Both the position numbers and the translations under genes were made by a program. The notes below the pieces were generated by a model that worked only from the letters and a program-made list of their open reading frames with translations, was not told where the DNA came from and did no database searches. 7,640 nt of DNA. It comes from SIG622 sp045596605 (GTDB taxonomy: Bacteria; Bacillota; Clostridia; Oscillospirales; CAG-382). The DNA lies in NCBI GenBank assembly GCA_045596605.1, contig JAZOCR010000099.1:1-7640 (forward strand), given 5' to 3'. How positions within the stretch are numbered: position 1 is the stretch's first letter; each line of letters begins with the position of its first letter. This document shows, piece after piece, positions 1 to 5,541 of this stretch.

Positions 1-2406
1 CTTTTCAAGAGACGTCTTGACAGCCTCCGCAGAACCCTGAACGTCTGCCTTTACGATTATTGTAAGCTCCTTTGCACCGTCGTTTATCTGGCTGAAAAGG
101 TCTTCAAGAGAAACCTTGGAGTTAGCCTTGAATTCAGCTTCCTTTGCATCGGTCTTTCTCTTTTCAACAAGCTCTCTTGCCATTTTTTCGTCAGCAACCG
201 CTCTGAATTCGTCACCTGCGTCAGGAACCTCGGAAAGGCCAATAATTTCAACAGGCACAGACGGTCCTGCAGTCTTTACAATCTCGCCTCTGTCATTTGT
301 CATAGCTCTTACTCTACCTGTTGCCATGCCTGCAATAACAACGTCACCGCTGTGAAGTGTACCGTTCTGCACGAGCACTGTTGCAACAGAGCCACGTCCC
401 TTGTCAAGCTTTGCTTCGATAACGATACCTTTAGCCGCTCTGTCGGGATTAGCCTTAAGGTCCTTCATATCCGCAACGAGAAGCACCATTTCAAGAAGCT
501 CGTCAATACCCTCGTGCTTAAGAGCAGATACGGGAACGCAAATAGTATCTCCGCCCCAGTCCTCTGGAAGAAGCTCGTAGTTTACAAGCTCCTGCTTAAC
601 CTTATCGGGATTTGCAGCAGGCTTATCCATTTTGTTTATAGCAACGATAATCTGAATACCCGCAGCCTTTGCATGGTTTATAGCCTCAATTGTCTGCGGC
701 ATAATACCGTCGTCAGCGGCAACAACGAGAATTGCAATATCAGTTGCCTGAGCACCTCTTGCACGCATTGCGGTAAACGCCTCGTGACCGGGAGTATCAA
801 GGAAAGTTATATCTCTGTCATTAATTCGGACTCTGTAAGCACCGATATGCTGAGTGATACCGCCTGCCTCACCGCTTGTAACGTGAGTATTACGGATAGC
901 GTCAAGAAGCGATGTCTTACCGTGGTCAACGTGTCCCATAACGCAGACAACAGGGCTTCTTGTAACAAGCTTATCCTCGGTATCCTCTTCCTCTGTAAAC
1001 AGCTTTTCTTCAAGTGTTACAACAACTTCCTTTTCTGCAACAATTCCAAGCTCGTCCGCTACAAGATAAGCTGTGTCAAAATCAACGATCTTATTCGCAC
1101 CTACACTTGCCATATCAAGACCTATCATAAGAAGCTTCTTGATAACCTCTCCGGTTGTAATTCTGAGAGTTGCCGCAAGGTCGGAAATCATAATTTCATC
1201 CGGAATTGTAACAGGACCGGTAAACTTCTTTACAGGCTCTGCAGGCGTAGATGCCTTTCCGCCTTTTTTAGCGTTTTTATCCTTTTTGTTCTTTGCGTTA
1301 TATGAGAAATCACGGGCAGCTGATTCATTTCTGTTGATTCTGCCACCGGCACCTTTCTGTGCGCCTCTTGCGCCAGAATCGCTTCTGCCGCCTTTTTTCT
1401 TGCCGTCATCATCTCCGTAACCAACACCGCCTGCAAGATTTTCAAACTTTTCGTCATATTTTGAAAGGTCTACCTCGCCTGCACGAAGGTCTACGAGCCT
1501 GATATTTCCATCCTGAGTTTCACCGGCAAAGGTTTTCTTTTCAGCATTCTCGCTCTTGTAACGGCTCTTTGCTCTACCGTCCTTGTCAAATACAGGCTTT
1601 ATGCTTGGCTGACGTACGGACTGATTGTCGTAATCGTCTTCCTTTCCGCCTCTCGAGAAGCCGCCCTGACCGCCTTTACCGCCGTTCTGGGGCTTTTTGA
1701 ACTTATTATCACCAAAGCCGCCCTGACCCTTTTCTCCAAAGAATCCGCCACCCTGTGGAGCACCGAAACGACCGCCCTGAGCACCTGCCTGACCGTTATT
1801 TCTTGCGCCGAAAGCACCGTCATTCTTAAAGCCGCCTTGTCTGTCGGAATTATTTCTGTCGGAATAAGGCTTCTTTTCACCAAAGGCTGGTCTGTCACCC
1901 GAAGGCTTTCTGTCACCAAAGGTGGGTCTTTCACTCTGCTTTGATGCATCAAAGGGCTTCTTTTCAAAAGGCTTCTTTTCAAAGGACTTTGACTCGGAAG
2001 CATTATTCTTTTCAGCCTTCGGAGTTTCATTCTGCGGTGCCTGCGCCTTTACCTCTGGCTTTTTATCTGCTTTTGCATCTTCCGCCTTTTCGGTAGTAGC
2101 TTTCTTTTCTTCCTTGTTTTCTTCTTTCTTTTCTACTGCCTTTTCAGGCTTTTCAGCCTTGTTGGACTTTTCACTTGACTTCGCAGAAGCATCTTCAACA
2201 TTATAAGAAAAGAAATCAGCCTCAGTGCCCGGCTTTGATTTTGTAATTGCATTAAGCATAATGCTGAACTCCGCCTCGTCAAGCACCATACTGTGAGTCT
2301 TTCCTTCAATGCCGTTTTCTGTAAGTAAATCAATAAAATCTTTATTTTTCAGCTTAAAATCCTTCGCAAGCTGACTTATTTTAGTATTATTTGAACTTGT
2401 CGCCAT
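1..2406 (-). CDS. infB: Translation initiation factor IF-2 (partial, C-terminus beyond left edge)
   Basis: GTPase that places fMet-tRNA on the 30S subunit and promotes 50S joining. The frame is open from the ATG at 2404-2406 to base 1 (802 codons). Seen in order: an IF2_N-like domain (about residues 10-55, SQLAKDFKLKNKDFIDLL); a low-complexity linker (about 77-390), first Lys/Glu-rich, then rich in Gly, Phe, Gln and Arg; a second IF2_N-like domain (about 398-455); and the GTPase domain with G1 GHVDHGKTS (491-499), G3 DTPGHE (537-542), G4 NKMD (591-594) and G5 SAL (627-629). The fragment ends just after KADVQGS in the following domain. By comparison with E. coli IF2, roughly 180 residues should lie outside the window. 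The start is supported by AAAGGTG at 2414-2420, seven bases upstream. It is the last visible gene of the operon, 34 bases after the L7Ae-like gene. Identity is essentially certain; linker length is lineage-variable. Confidence 0.98.
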   Translation of the reverse strand, partial: MATSSNNTKISQLAKDFKLKNKDFIDLLTENGIEGKTHSMVLDEAEFSIMLNAITKSKPGTEADFFSYNVEDASAKSSEKSNKAEKPEKAVEKKEENKEEKKATTEKAEDAKADKKPEVKAQAPQNETPKAEKNNASESKSFEKKPFEKKPFDASKQSERPTFGDRKPSGDRPAFGEKKPYSDRNNSDRQGGFKNDGAFGARNNGQAGAQGGRFGAPQGGGFFGEKGQGGFGDNKFKKPQNGGKGGQGGFSRGGKEDDYDNQSVRQPSIKPVFDKDGRAKSRYKSENAEKKTFAGETQDGNIRLVDLRAGEVDLSKYDEKFENLAGGVGYGDDDGKKKGGRSDSGARGAQKGAGGRINRNESAARDFSYNAKNKKDKNAKKGGKASTPAEPVKKFTGPVTIPDEIMISDLAATLRITTGEVIKKLLMIGLDMASVGANKIVDFDTAYLVADELGIVAEKEVVVTLEEKLFTEEEDTEDKLVTRSPVVCVMGHVDHGKTSLLDAIRNTHVTSGEAGGITQHIGAYRVRINDRDITFLDTPGHEAFTAMRARGAQATDIAILVVAADDGIMPQTIEAINHAKAAGIQIIVAINKMDKPAANPDKVKQELVNYELLPEDWGGDTICVPVSALKHEGIDELLEMVLLVADMKDLKANPDRAAKGIVIEAKLDKGRGSVATVLVQNGTLHSGDVVIAGMATGRVRAMTNDRGEIVKTAGPSVPVEIIGLSEVPDAGDEFRAVADEKMARELVEKRKTDAKEAEFKANSKVSLEDLFSQINDGAKELTIIVKADVQGSAEAVKTSLEK

Positions 2407-2440
2407 AACAACACACCTTTCATTTACTGTCGTGTAAGTC

Positions 2441-2797
2441 TTATTCTTCGGTAATACCGAGAGCCTTATAAACTATTTTTACAAATCCTTCATCTGTAAG
2501 AGCCGCCGCAACCGCAAAGGATTTTTTGCCCAGCTTTGCTGCAAGCTCATCCTTCGTAAGTGGCAAAGCTATGTAGGGAACTTCTCTTGCAAGCATTGCT
2601 GCGTGAAGCTTTTTCCGGGAATTTTCCGACATATCGCTGCAAAGAAATACAAGCTTTACCCTACCTGCCCGTATTGCTTCCTCGCAAAGCTGTCCACCGA
2701 CCTCGAGCTTTCCTGCACGTCTTGCAAGTCCCAAAGCACCAAGCAGCTTGTCCTTTGCGGAAAGTACGTCTTTATCACATGCTATATTTACGTACAA
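2441..2797 (-). CDS. L7Ae/L30e-family ribosomal-type RNA-binding protein (YlxQ/RplGA-like)
   Basis: A 118-residue single-domain protein of the L7Ae/L30e/S12e/Gadd45 fold, which typically binds kink-turn RNA. The B. subtilis counterpart in this operon is YlxQ (RplGA). Visible family features are LGLARRAGKLEVGG (about 22-35), AIRAGRVKLVFLCSDMSENSRKKL (about 41-64), a VPYIALPLTKDELAAKLGKK segment (about 73-92), and a terminal AALTDEGFVKIV. Length is normal for the family. The start is a TTG (2795-2797), two bases after the ylxR stop. Its Shine-Dalgarno sequence GAGGG lies inside the last codons of ylxR, so translation is probably coupled. No ATG occurs upstream of the conserved domain in this frame. 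Exact RNA target is unknown. The family assignment comes from motif recognition and conserved operon position. Confidence 0.93.
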   Translation of the reverse strand: MYVNIACDKDVLSAKDKLLGALGLARRAGKLEVGGQLCEEAIRAGRVKLVFLCSDMSENSRKKLHAAMLAREVPYIALPLTKDELAAKLGKKSFAVAAALTDEGFVKIVYKALGITEE

Positions 2798-2799
2798 CC

Positions 2800-3072
2800 T
2801 TATCCCTCGCTTTCGCTATTTATAAGCTCGGAAAGTTCATCGTAAAGTGCCTCAGGTACTTTGACTTCAAGGCTTTTTGAGAGCTTGTCACTCTTACGAA
2901 CCTTTTTAAAGCAATCAGGATTTTTACAAATATAAACGCCTCTGCCGTTTTTCTTTCCCATCATATCAAGGGACACTTCTCCTTCAGGAGCTCTTACTAC
3001 TCTCAAAAGCTCTTTTTTTGGAAATTTATCTCCGCATCCCATACATTTTCTTTCAGGTATTTTTTTTACCAC
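2800..3072 (-). CDS. ylxR: YlxR-family RNA-binding protein (RnpM-like)
   Basis: A 90-residue protein of the YlxR family (DUF448), nearly always encoded between nusA and infB. In B. subtilis the family member has been reported to interact with RNase P and renamed RnpM; this function is from memory, not from the sequence. Visible hallmarks are the N-terminal RKCMGCG (residues 8-14, Cys10 and Cys13), LLRVVR (22-27), the GRGVYIC signature (43-49) and a following NPDCF (Cys54). Together these give a four-cysteine arrangement that may bind metal or simply stabilise the fold. The start is GTG at 3070-3072, placed by a strong GGAGGAG at 3077-3083. The C-terminus ends two bases before the L7Ae-like start. 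An 83-base gap separates it from nusA, the longest gap inside the operon; that gap holds a small hairpin next to the ribosome binding site. Confidence 0.95.
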   Translation of the reverse strand: MVKKIPERKCMGCGDKFPKKELLRVVRAPEGEVSLDMMGKKNGRGVYICKNPDCFKKVRKSDKLSKSLEVKVPEALYDELSELINSESEG

Positions 3073-3155
3073 TGTGCTCCTCCAACAAAGCGGTATATCC
3101 GCTTATACGGAAATTACCGGTATTAATCCGAATATTACGCTTAAATCAGCTTGTT

Positions 3156-4508
3156 TTATTCCTCTGTATTTTCATTTTCTGCTTCGGCTGCTTCACTTGC
3201 CCTCTTTGATGCAAGTGCCTGTGCAAACGCTGCACCAAAGGAAGTAGACGCCTCAGTTCTTCCTGCCGCAAGGTCGTCAAGAGCAGCCTTTCTTGCTTCA
3301 GCAGAGCTCTTTATGTCAATCTTATAGCCGGTAAGTCTTGCAACAAGTCTTGCGTTCTGACCCTTCTTACCGATAGCGAGAGAAAGCTGATCGTCGTCAA
3401 CAAGAACAGTACACGCCTTTGTACCATCCTCTGCAAGCTTTACAGACATAACCTGTGCGGGTGCAAGAGCAGCCTTGATAAACTCCTCCGGGTCATCACT
3501 GTACTTTACAATGTCTATTTTTTCGCCTGCAATTTCGTTTGTTATGTTATTCTTTCTCATTCCACGTGCACCGATACATGAACCGATTGCATCTACGTTT
3601 TCATCTCTTGAATATACTGCAATTTTGGTTCTTGAGCCTGCCTCACGTGCAACAGAGTGAATAATAACAGTGCCGTCCTGAATTTCCGGAACTTCAAGCT
3701 CGAAAAGTCTCTTTACAAATCCGGCGTGAGTTCTTGAAAGAACCACGGCAGGACCTCTTCCTTCCGCTTCCTTTTTAACTTCAAGCACGTAAACCTTTAT
3801 GATATCGCCCTCGTGAAGCTCCTCGCCGGGAATCTGTTCCTTTTTAAAGAGAGTAACTACGTTCTTGCCTATTTCAAGCGCAACGTCGCCGTTCATAGGA
3901 TTTATTCTTGAAACAACAGCAGTAACGATTTCTTCCTTTTTGCTTTCGTATTCCTTTATCATCATTCCACGTTCTGCTTCTTTGATTGCCTGGATGATTA
4001 CCTGCTTTGCGGCGTGTGCGGAAATTCTGCCGAAATTCTTAGGCTTCATTTCAATTTCGTATACGTCACCGAGCTTATATCTCTTGCTCTTTTTCTGTGC
4101 TTCTTCTAAAGTGATATGAAGATTTGGGTTAAATCTGAAGCCGTATCTTTCACGCTTTTTCTCCGGCTTCTGGGACAGCTCCTTGTTAAACACGAAACCG
4201 TCTTCCTCTTCTTCCTCCTCTTCTTCTGCCTCACCGTTTTCAGCCGCAAGAAGAGCTCTTTCCGCTTCACGTCTTTCAAATTCTTCCTGTGCCTTGCGCT
4301 CCTCTTCCTCAATGTCAATAACGGCAAGCTGCTGATAAACCTTAACTTCCATCTTTACATCATCAAGCACCACCTTAACGTTCGTGCTTCCGGTTTCTTT
4401 TCTGAATGCAGCCTGGAGTGCCGCTTCAACCTTTTCCTTCATGTACTCCTTCGGAATACCCTTCTGCTTCTCTAAAGCTTCAAGTGCTCTGAAAAATTCC
4501 TTGTTCAT
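3156..4508 (-). CDS. nusA: Transcription termination/antitermination factor NusA, with acidic N-terminal insertion
   Basis: RNA polymerase-binding factor that modulates pausing, intrinsic termination and antitermination. The 450-residue protein starts MNKEFFRALEALEKQKGI, which aligns with the RNAP-binding N-terminal domain. The NTD resumes at HITLEEAQKK (about 131-140) through PKNFGRISAHAAKQV (156-170). An S1 domain follows (about 190-260, ending VLSRTHAGFVKRLF). KH1 has GARG at 313-316, and KH2 has GKKG at 380-383 followed by QNARLVARLTG. No E. coli-type acidic repeat domains are present; a short Ala/Glu-rich tail (about 403-450) ends the protein. Unusual is an insertion of about 60 residues (roughly 66-127) with an eight-glutamate run at 95-102, absent from B. 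subtilis NusA as I recall it. The ATG at 4506-4508 has GGAGGA at 4520-4525, a long spacing of 11 bases. It lies 29 bases after rimP. Confidence 0.98.
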   Translation of the reverse strand: MNKEFFRALEALEKQKGIPKEYMKEKVEAALQAAFRKETGSTNVKVVLDDVKMEVKVYQQLAVIDIEEEERKAQEEFERREAERALLAAENGEAEEEEEEEEDGFVFNKELSQKPEKKRERYGFRFNPNLHITLEEAQKKSKRYKLGDVYEIEMKPKNFGRISAHAAKQVIIQAIKEAERGMMIKEYESKKEEIVTAVVSRINPMNGDVALEIGKNVVTLFKKEQIPGEELHEGDIIKVYVLEVKKEAEGRGPAVVLSRTHAGFVKRLFELEVPEIQDGTVIIHSVAREAGSRTKIAVYSRDENVDAIGSCIGARGMRKNNITNEIAGEKIDIVKYSDDPEEFIKAALAPAQVMSVKLAEDGTKACTVLVDDDQLSLAIGKKGQNARLVARLTGYKIDIKSSAEARKAALDDLAAGRTEASTSFGAAFAQALASKRASEAAEAENENTEE

Positions 4509-4537
4509 CTTATCAAATGTCCTCCGTGTGTATGTTA

Positions 4538-5026
4538 TTAAAATTCTACCGTATTCTTCATTAATGCAATTTTGGATAATTCAAGCTCCGTCACGTTTTC
4601 GCCTTCTGTTACGGTAACAGATTTCTTTTCCTCATCAAAGTCAGAAAGCTTTCCTTCGAAATTCTTTCTGCCATCAAGGGGTGCGTAAAGCTTTATGCTC
4701 ACACTGCTTCCGATATAGGCCTTTATATGCTCCGGCTTTGAAAGCTCTCTTTCAAGTCCTGCTGAGGAAACCTCAAGAAAGTATCCCTCGCTTATCGGGT
4801 CTGCCTCGTCTATAATCGGATTTATAGCATCGTTTACCATTTCACAGTCCTCAAGACTAACCCCGCCGGGCTTGTCAATGCTTACAACAAGAGAAAGGTC
4901 TGCTCCCTCCTTTATAAGCTCAACGTCCCAAAGGCTGCAGCCGCATTCCTCAACCGCACCACGTATAAGCTGTGCAACATGTTCAGATATGTTTTTCGCC
5001 TTCTTTACAATACTGTCTTTTGCCAT
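4538..5026 (-). CDS. rimP: Ribosome maturation factor RimP
   Basis: Assembly factor for the 30S subunit (YlxS in B. subtilis). The 162-residue form starting at the ATG 5024-5026 matches the family's usual length. Visible motifs are an N-terminal helix and IRGAVEECGCSLWDVELIKEG (about 21-41), VVSIDKPGGVSLEDCEMVN (about 47-65, the family D-x-x-GGV/I-x-L-x-D-C region), and FLEVSSAGLERELSKPEH (83-100, corresponding to the EVSSPGLDRPL signature). A C-terminal SH3-like beta domain (about 105-160) follows. The frame extends to an upstream GTG at 5057-5059 that would add 11 residues (MARLFVPERNN). I prefer the ATG because AAAGGAA at 5031-5037 sits at ideal spacing and the GTG has no such site. It is the first gene of the operon, behind a leader of about 90 bases with a terminator-like hairpin. 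Confidence 0.96.
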   Translation of the reverse strand: MAKDSIVKKAKNISEHVAQLIRGAVEECGCSLWDVELIKEGADLSLVVSIDKPGGVSLEDCEMVNDAINPIIDEADPISEGYFLEVSSAGLERELSKPEHIKAYIGSSVSIKLYAPLDGRKNFEGKLSDFDEEKKSVTVTEGENVTELELSKIALMKNTVEF

Positions 5027-5030
5027 ATTA

Positions 5031-5037
5031 TTCCTTT
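5031..5037 (-). promoter_or_regulatory. Ribosome binding site deciding the rimP start
   Basis: On the minus strand this reads AAAGGAA, with the AGGA core five bases before the ATG at 5024-5026. It lies inside the alternative GTG-initiated extension and therefore favours the shorter 162-residue RimP. Confidence 0.8.
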
Positions 5038-5069
5038 CCGGCACAAACAAGCGTGCCACTGTTTACAAC

Positions 5070-5101
5070 AAAAGCGGAGCGACTCGTCTTTAAGCCGCTC
5101 C
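5070..5101 (-). terminator. Candidate leader attenuator/weak intrinsic terminator before rimP
   Basis: Read on the minus strand, GGAGCGGCTT (5092-5101) can pair with GAGTCGCTCC (5076-5085). This gives a 10-bp stem, two pairs being G-U, with a six-base AAAGAC loop. After GC comes the interrupted U-tract TTTTGTTG. It lies in the predicted leader, about 17-50 bases after the inferred start of transcription and about 45 bases ahead of the rimP start. A good stem with a poor U-tract is the type of terminator that depends on NusA in B. subtilis. From memory, the B. subtilis nusA operon is autoregulated by such a leader terminator. Function here is inferred; a simple leader hairpin is the alternative. 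Confidence 0.55.
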
Positions 5102-5106
5102 CTTTC

Positions 5107-5129
5107 ATAATATATTCCACATATATTAT
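5107..5129. repeat. Perfect 9-bp inverted repeat over the rimP -10 region
   Basis: ATAATATAT (5107-5115) and ATATATTAT (5121-5129) are exact reverse complements separated by TCCAC. The element overlaps five of the six bases of the predicted -10 box and extends over the predicted transcription start. It could be a repressor operator, or merely a by-product of AT-rich promoter composition. No known regulator site was recognised. Confidence 0.45.
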
Positions 5130-5152
5130 ATCACAACTTTTGAAAATTGCAA
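5125..5152 (-). promoter_or_regulatory. Predicted sigma-A promoter of the rimP-nusA-infB operon
   Basis: On the minus strand: a -35-like TTGCAA (5147-5152), a 16-base spacer, and a perfect -10 TATAAT (5125-5130) preceded by TGA, making an extended -10 (TGnTATAAT). Transcription would start near 5118, giving a leader of about 92 bases before the rimP ATG. The -35 matches only four of six positions, but the extended -10 compensates. The box lies within an AT-rich inverted repeat. Confidence 0.65.
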
Positions 5153-5265
5153 TAGGAAAATCACAAAAAAATAATTTTTAACAATTTGCACAAATGAAAC
5201 TGCATTTCCATATAAGAATCACCAGTGCGCTAACAATATATTTCAAAAAAGTTCATATTTTGACA
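5153..5265. other. AT-rich spacer between the two divergent promoters
   Basis: This stretch lies between the predicted -35 boxes of the leftward rimP operon and the rightward thiT unit. I see no convincing gene, RNA or strong hairpin in it. Short A/T runs and a weak AAATG/CATTT inverted repeat near 5193-5208 are all that stand out. A TTGACA at 5260-5265 has no -10 at usable distance. Confidence 0.5.
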
Positions 5266-5294
5266 TTGAAAATCTCTAAAATTTGCCGTAAAAT
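5266..5294 (+). promoter_or_regulatory. Predicted sigma-A promoter of the TPP riboswitch-thiT unit
   Basis: TTGAAA (5266-5271, five of six to consensus), a 17-base spacer and TAAAAT (5289-5294, five of six). Transcription would begin near 5301, giving about 60 bases before the aptamer. It is the best promoter-like match upstream of the riboswitch on this strand. Confidence 0.6.
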
Positions 5295-5299
5295 ACATA

Positions 5300-5347
5300 C
5301 GATAAGCGTTTATCGCACATCTTTATGCAGTCGACAGCATAAAAGAT
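5300..5347 (+). repeat. Two tandem hairpins in the leader upstream of the TPP aptamer
   Basis: Hairpin 1: CGATAA (5300-5305) and TTATCG (5310-5315) with a GCGT loop, right at the predicted transcription start. Hairpin 2: ATCTTTATGC (5319-5328) pairs with 5337-5347 apart from one bulged A, around the loop AGTCGACA. They lie before the riboswitch and are not part of its conserved core. Hairpin 1 could be a 5'-end stabiliser or an operator; hairpin 2 is the stronger fold. Function unknown. Confidence 0.5.
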
Positions 5348-5360
5348 ATCACCGCATACT

Positions 5361-5458
5361 TAATATTCAGGGGTGCTGAGAATTCTCGGCTGAGATGAAA
5401 CCTATGTTTCGAACCCTTTTAACCTGTTCGGATAATACCGGCGTAGGAAGAATTATTA
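5361..5458 (+). promoter_or_regulatory. TPP riboswitch aptamer (THI element)
   Basis: All conserved parts of the thiamine pyrophosphate aptamer are visible in order. GGGGTGC starts at 5370, GGCTGAGA ends at 5395, the ACCC(T)TTnAACCTG block spans about 5413-5426, GGATAATACCGGCG follows, and the element ends GTAGGAAG at 5443-5450. P1 can be drawn between TAATATTC (5361-5368) and GAATTATTA (5450-5458) with one bulge. P2 pairs GGGT (5371-5374) with ACCC (5413-5416). A small P3-side hairpin is formed by GAGAATTCTC. It binds TPP and should switch off the downstream thiamine transporter when TPP is plentiful. Its position 84 bases before thiT and the terminator right behind it agree with this. Confidence 0.97.
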
Positions 5459-5482
5459 TGTCAGAGAAATGTAATTTTTGCC
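5446..5482 (+). promoter_or_regulatory. Predicted antiterminator of the TPP riboswitch
   Basis: GGAAGAATTA (5446-5455) can pair with TAATTTTT (5472-5479) plus CC (5481-5482), skipping one G at 5480. This gives ten pairs, one of them G-U. The 5' arm overlaps the 3' strand of aptamer helix P1, and the 3' arm overlaps the first bases of the terminator stem. TPP-bound P1 and antiterminator therefore exclude each other, as in typical Gram-positive TPP switches. This is a hand-drawn fold. Confidence 0.55.
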
Positions 5483-5518
5483 GCACCGATATTAAGTAGG
5501 TGCGGTGTTTTTTATTTT
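5481..5518 (+). terminator. Riboswitch-controlled intrinsic terminator before thiT
   Basis: CCGCACC (5481-5487) and GGTGCGG (5499-5505) form a perfect 7-bp GC-rich stem with an 11-base loop, followed by TGTTTTTTATTTT. Located between the TPP aptamer and the thiT ribosome binding site, it is the expected OFF structure when TPP is bound. Confidence 0.9.
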
Positions 5519-5541
5519 CATTTCTTCGGAGGTATCTTTTT

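Noticed and set aside
352..1305. A 317-codon open frame on the plus strand
   Set aside because: It is antisense to infB. The minus frame contains all IF2 GTPase motifs in order, while this translation has no recognisable domain and is full of Cys/Asn/Leu typical of a shadow frame.
1950..1990. Tandem 15-base repeat (GGCTTCTTTTCAAAA type)
   Set aside because: It encodes the repeated FEKKP units of the IF2 linker, so it is coding low complexity rather than a separate element.
4200..4235. CTC/TTC-rich microsatellite-like tract
   Set aside because: It is the mixed GAG/GAA codon run for the NusA glutamate stretch. It is reported as part of the NusA insertion, not as an independent repeat.
4116..4475. 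A 119-codon open frame on the plus strand
   Set aside because: Antisense to nusA, with a leucine/phenylalanine-rich translation generated by the Glu/Lys codons on the other strand.
5194..5379. A 61-codon plus-strand frame
   Set aside because: It runs through the predicted thiT promoter and into the TPP aptamer, has no ribosome binding site, and its translation resembles nothing.
5500..5541. Upstream extension of ThiT by 14 residues
   Set aside because: It begins inside the riboswitch terminator stem and U-tract and has no Shine-Dalgarno. The ATG at 5542 has GGAGG nine bases upstream and gives the usual ThiT length.
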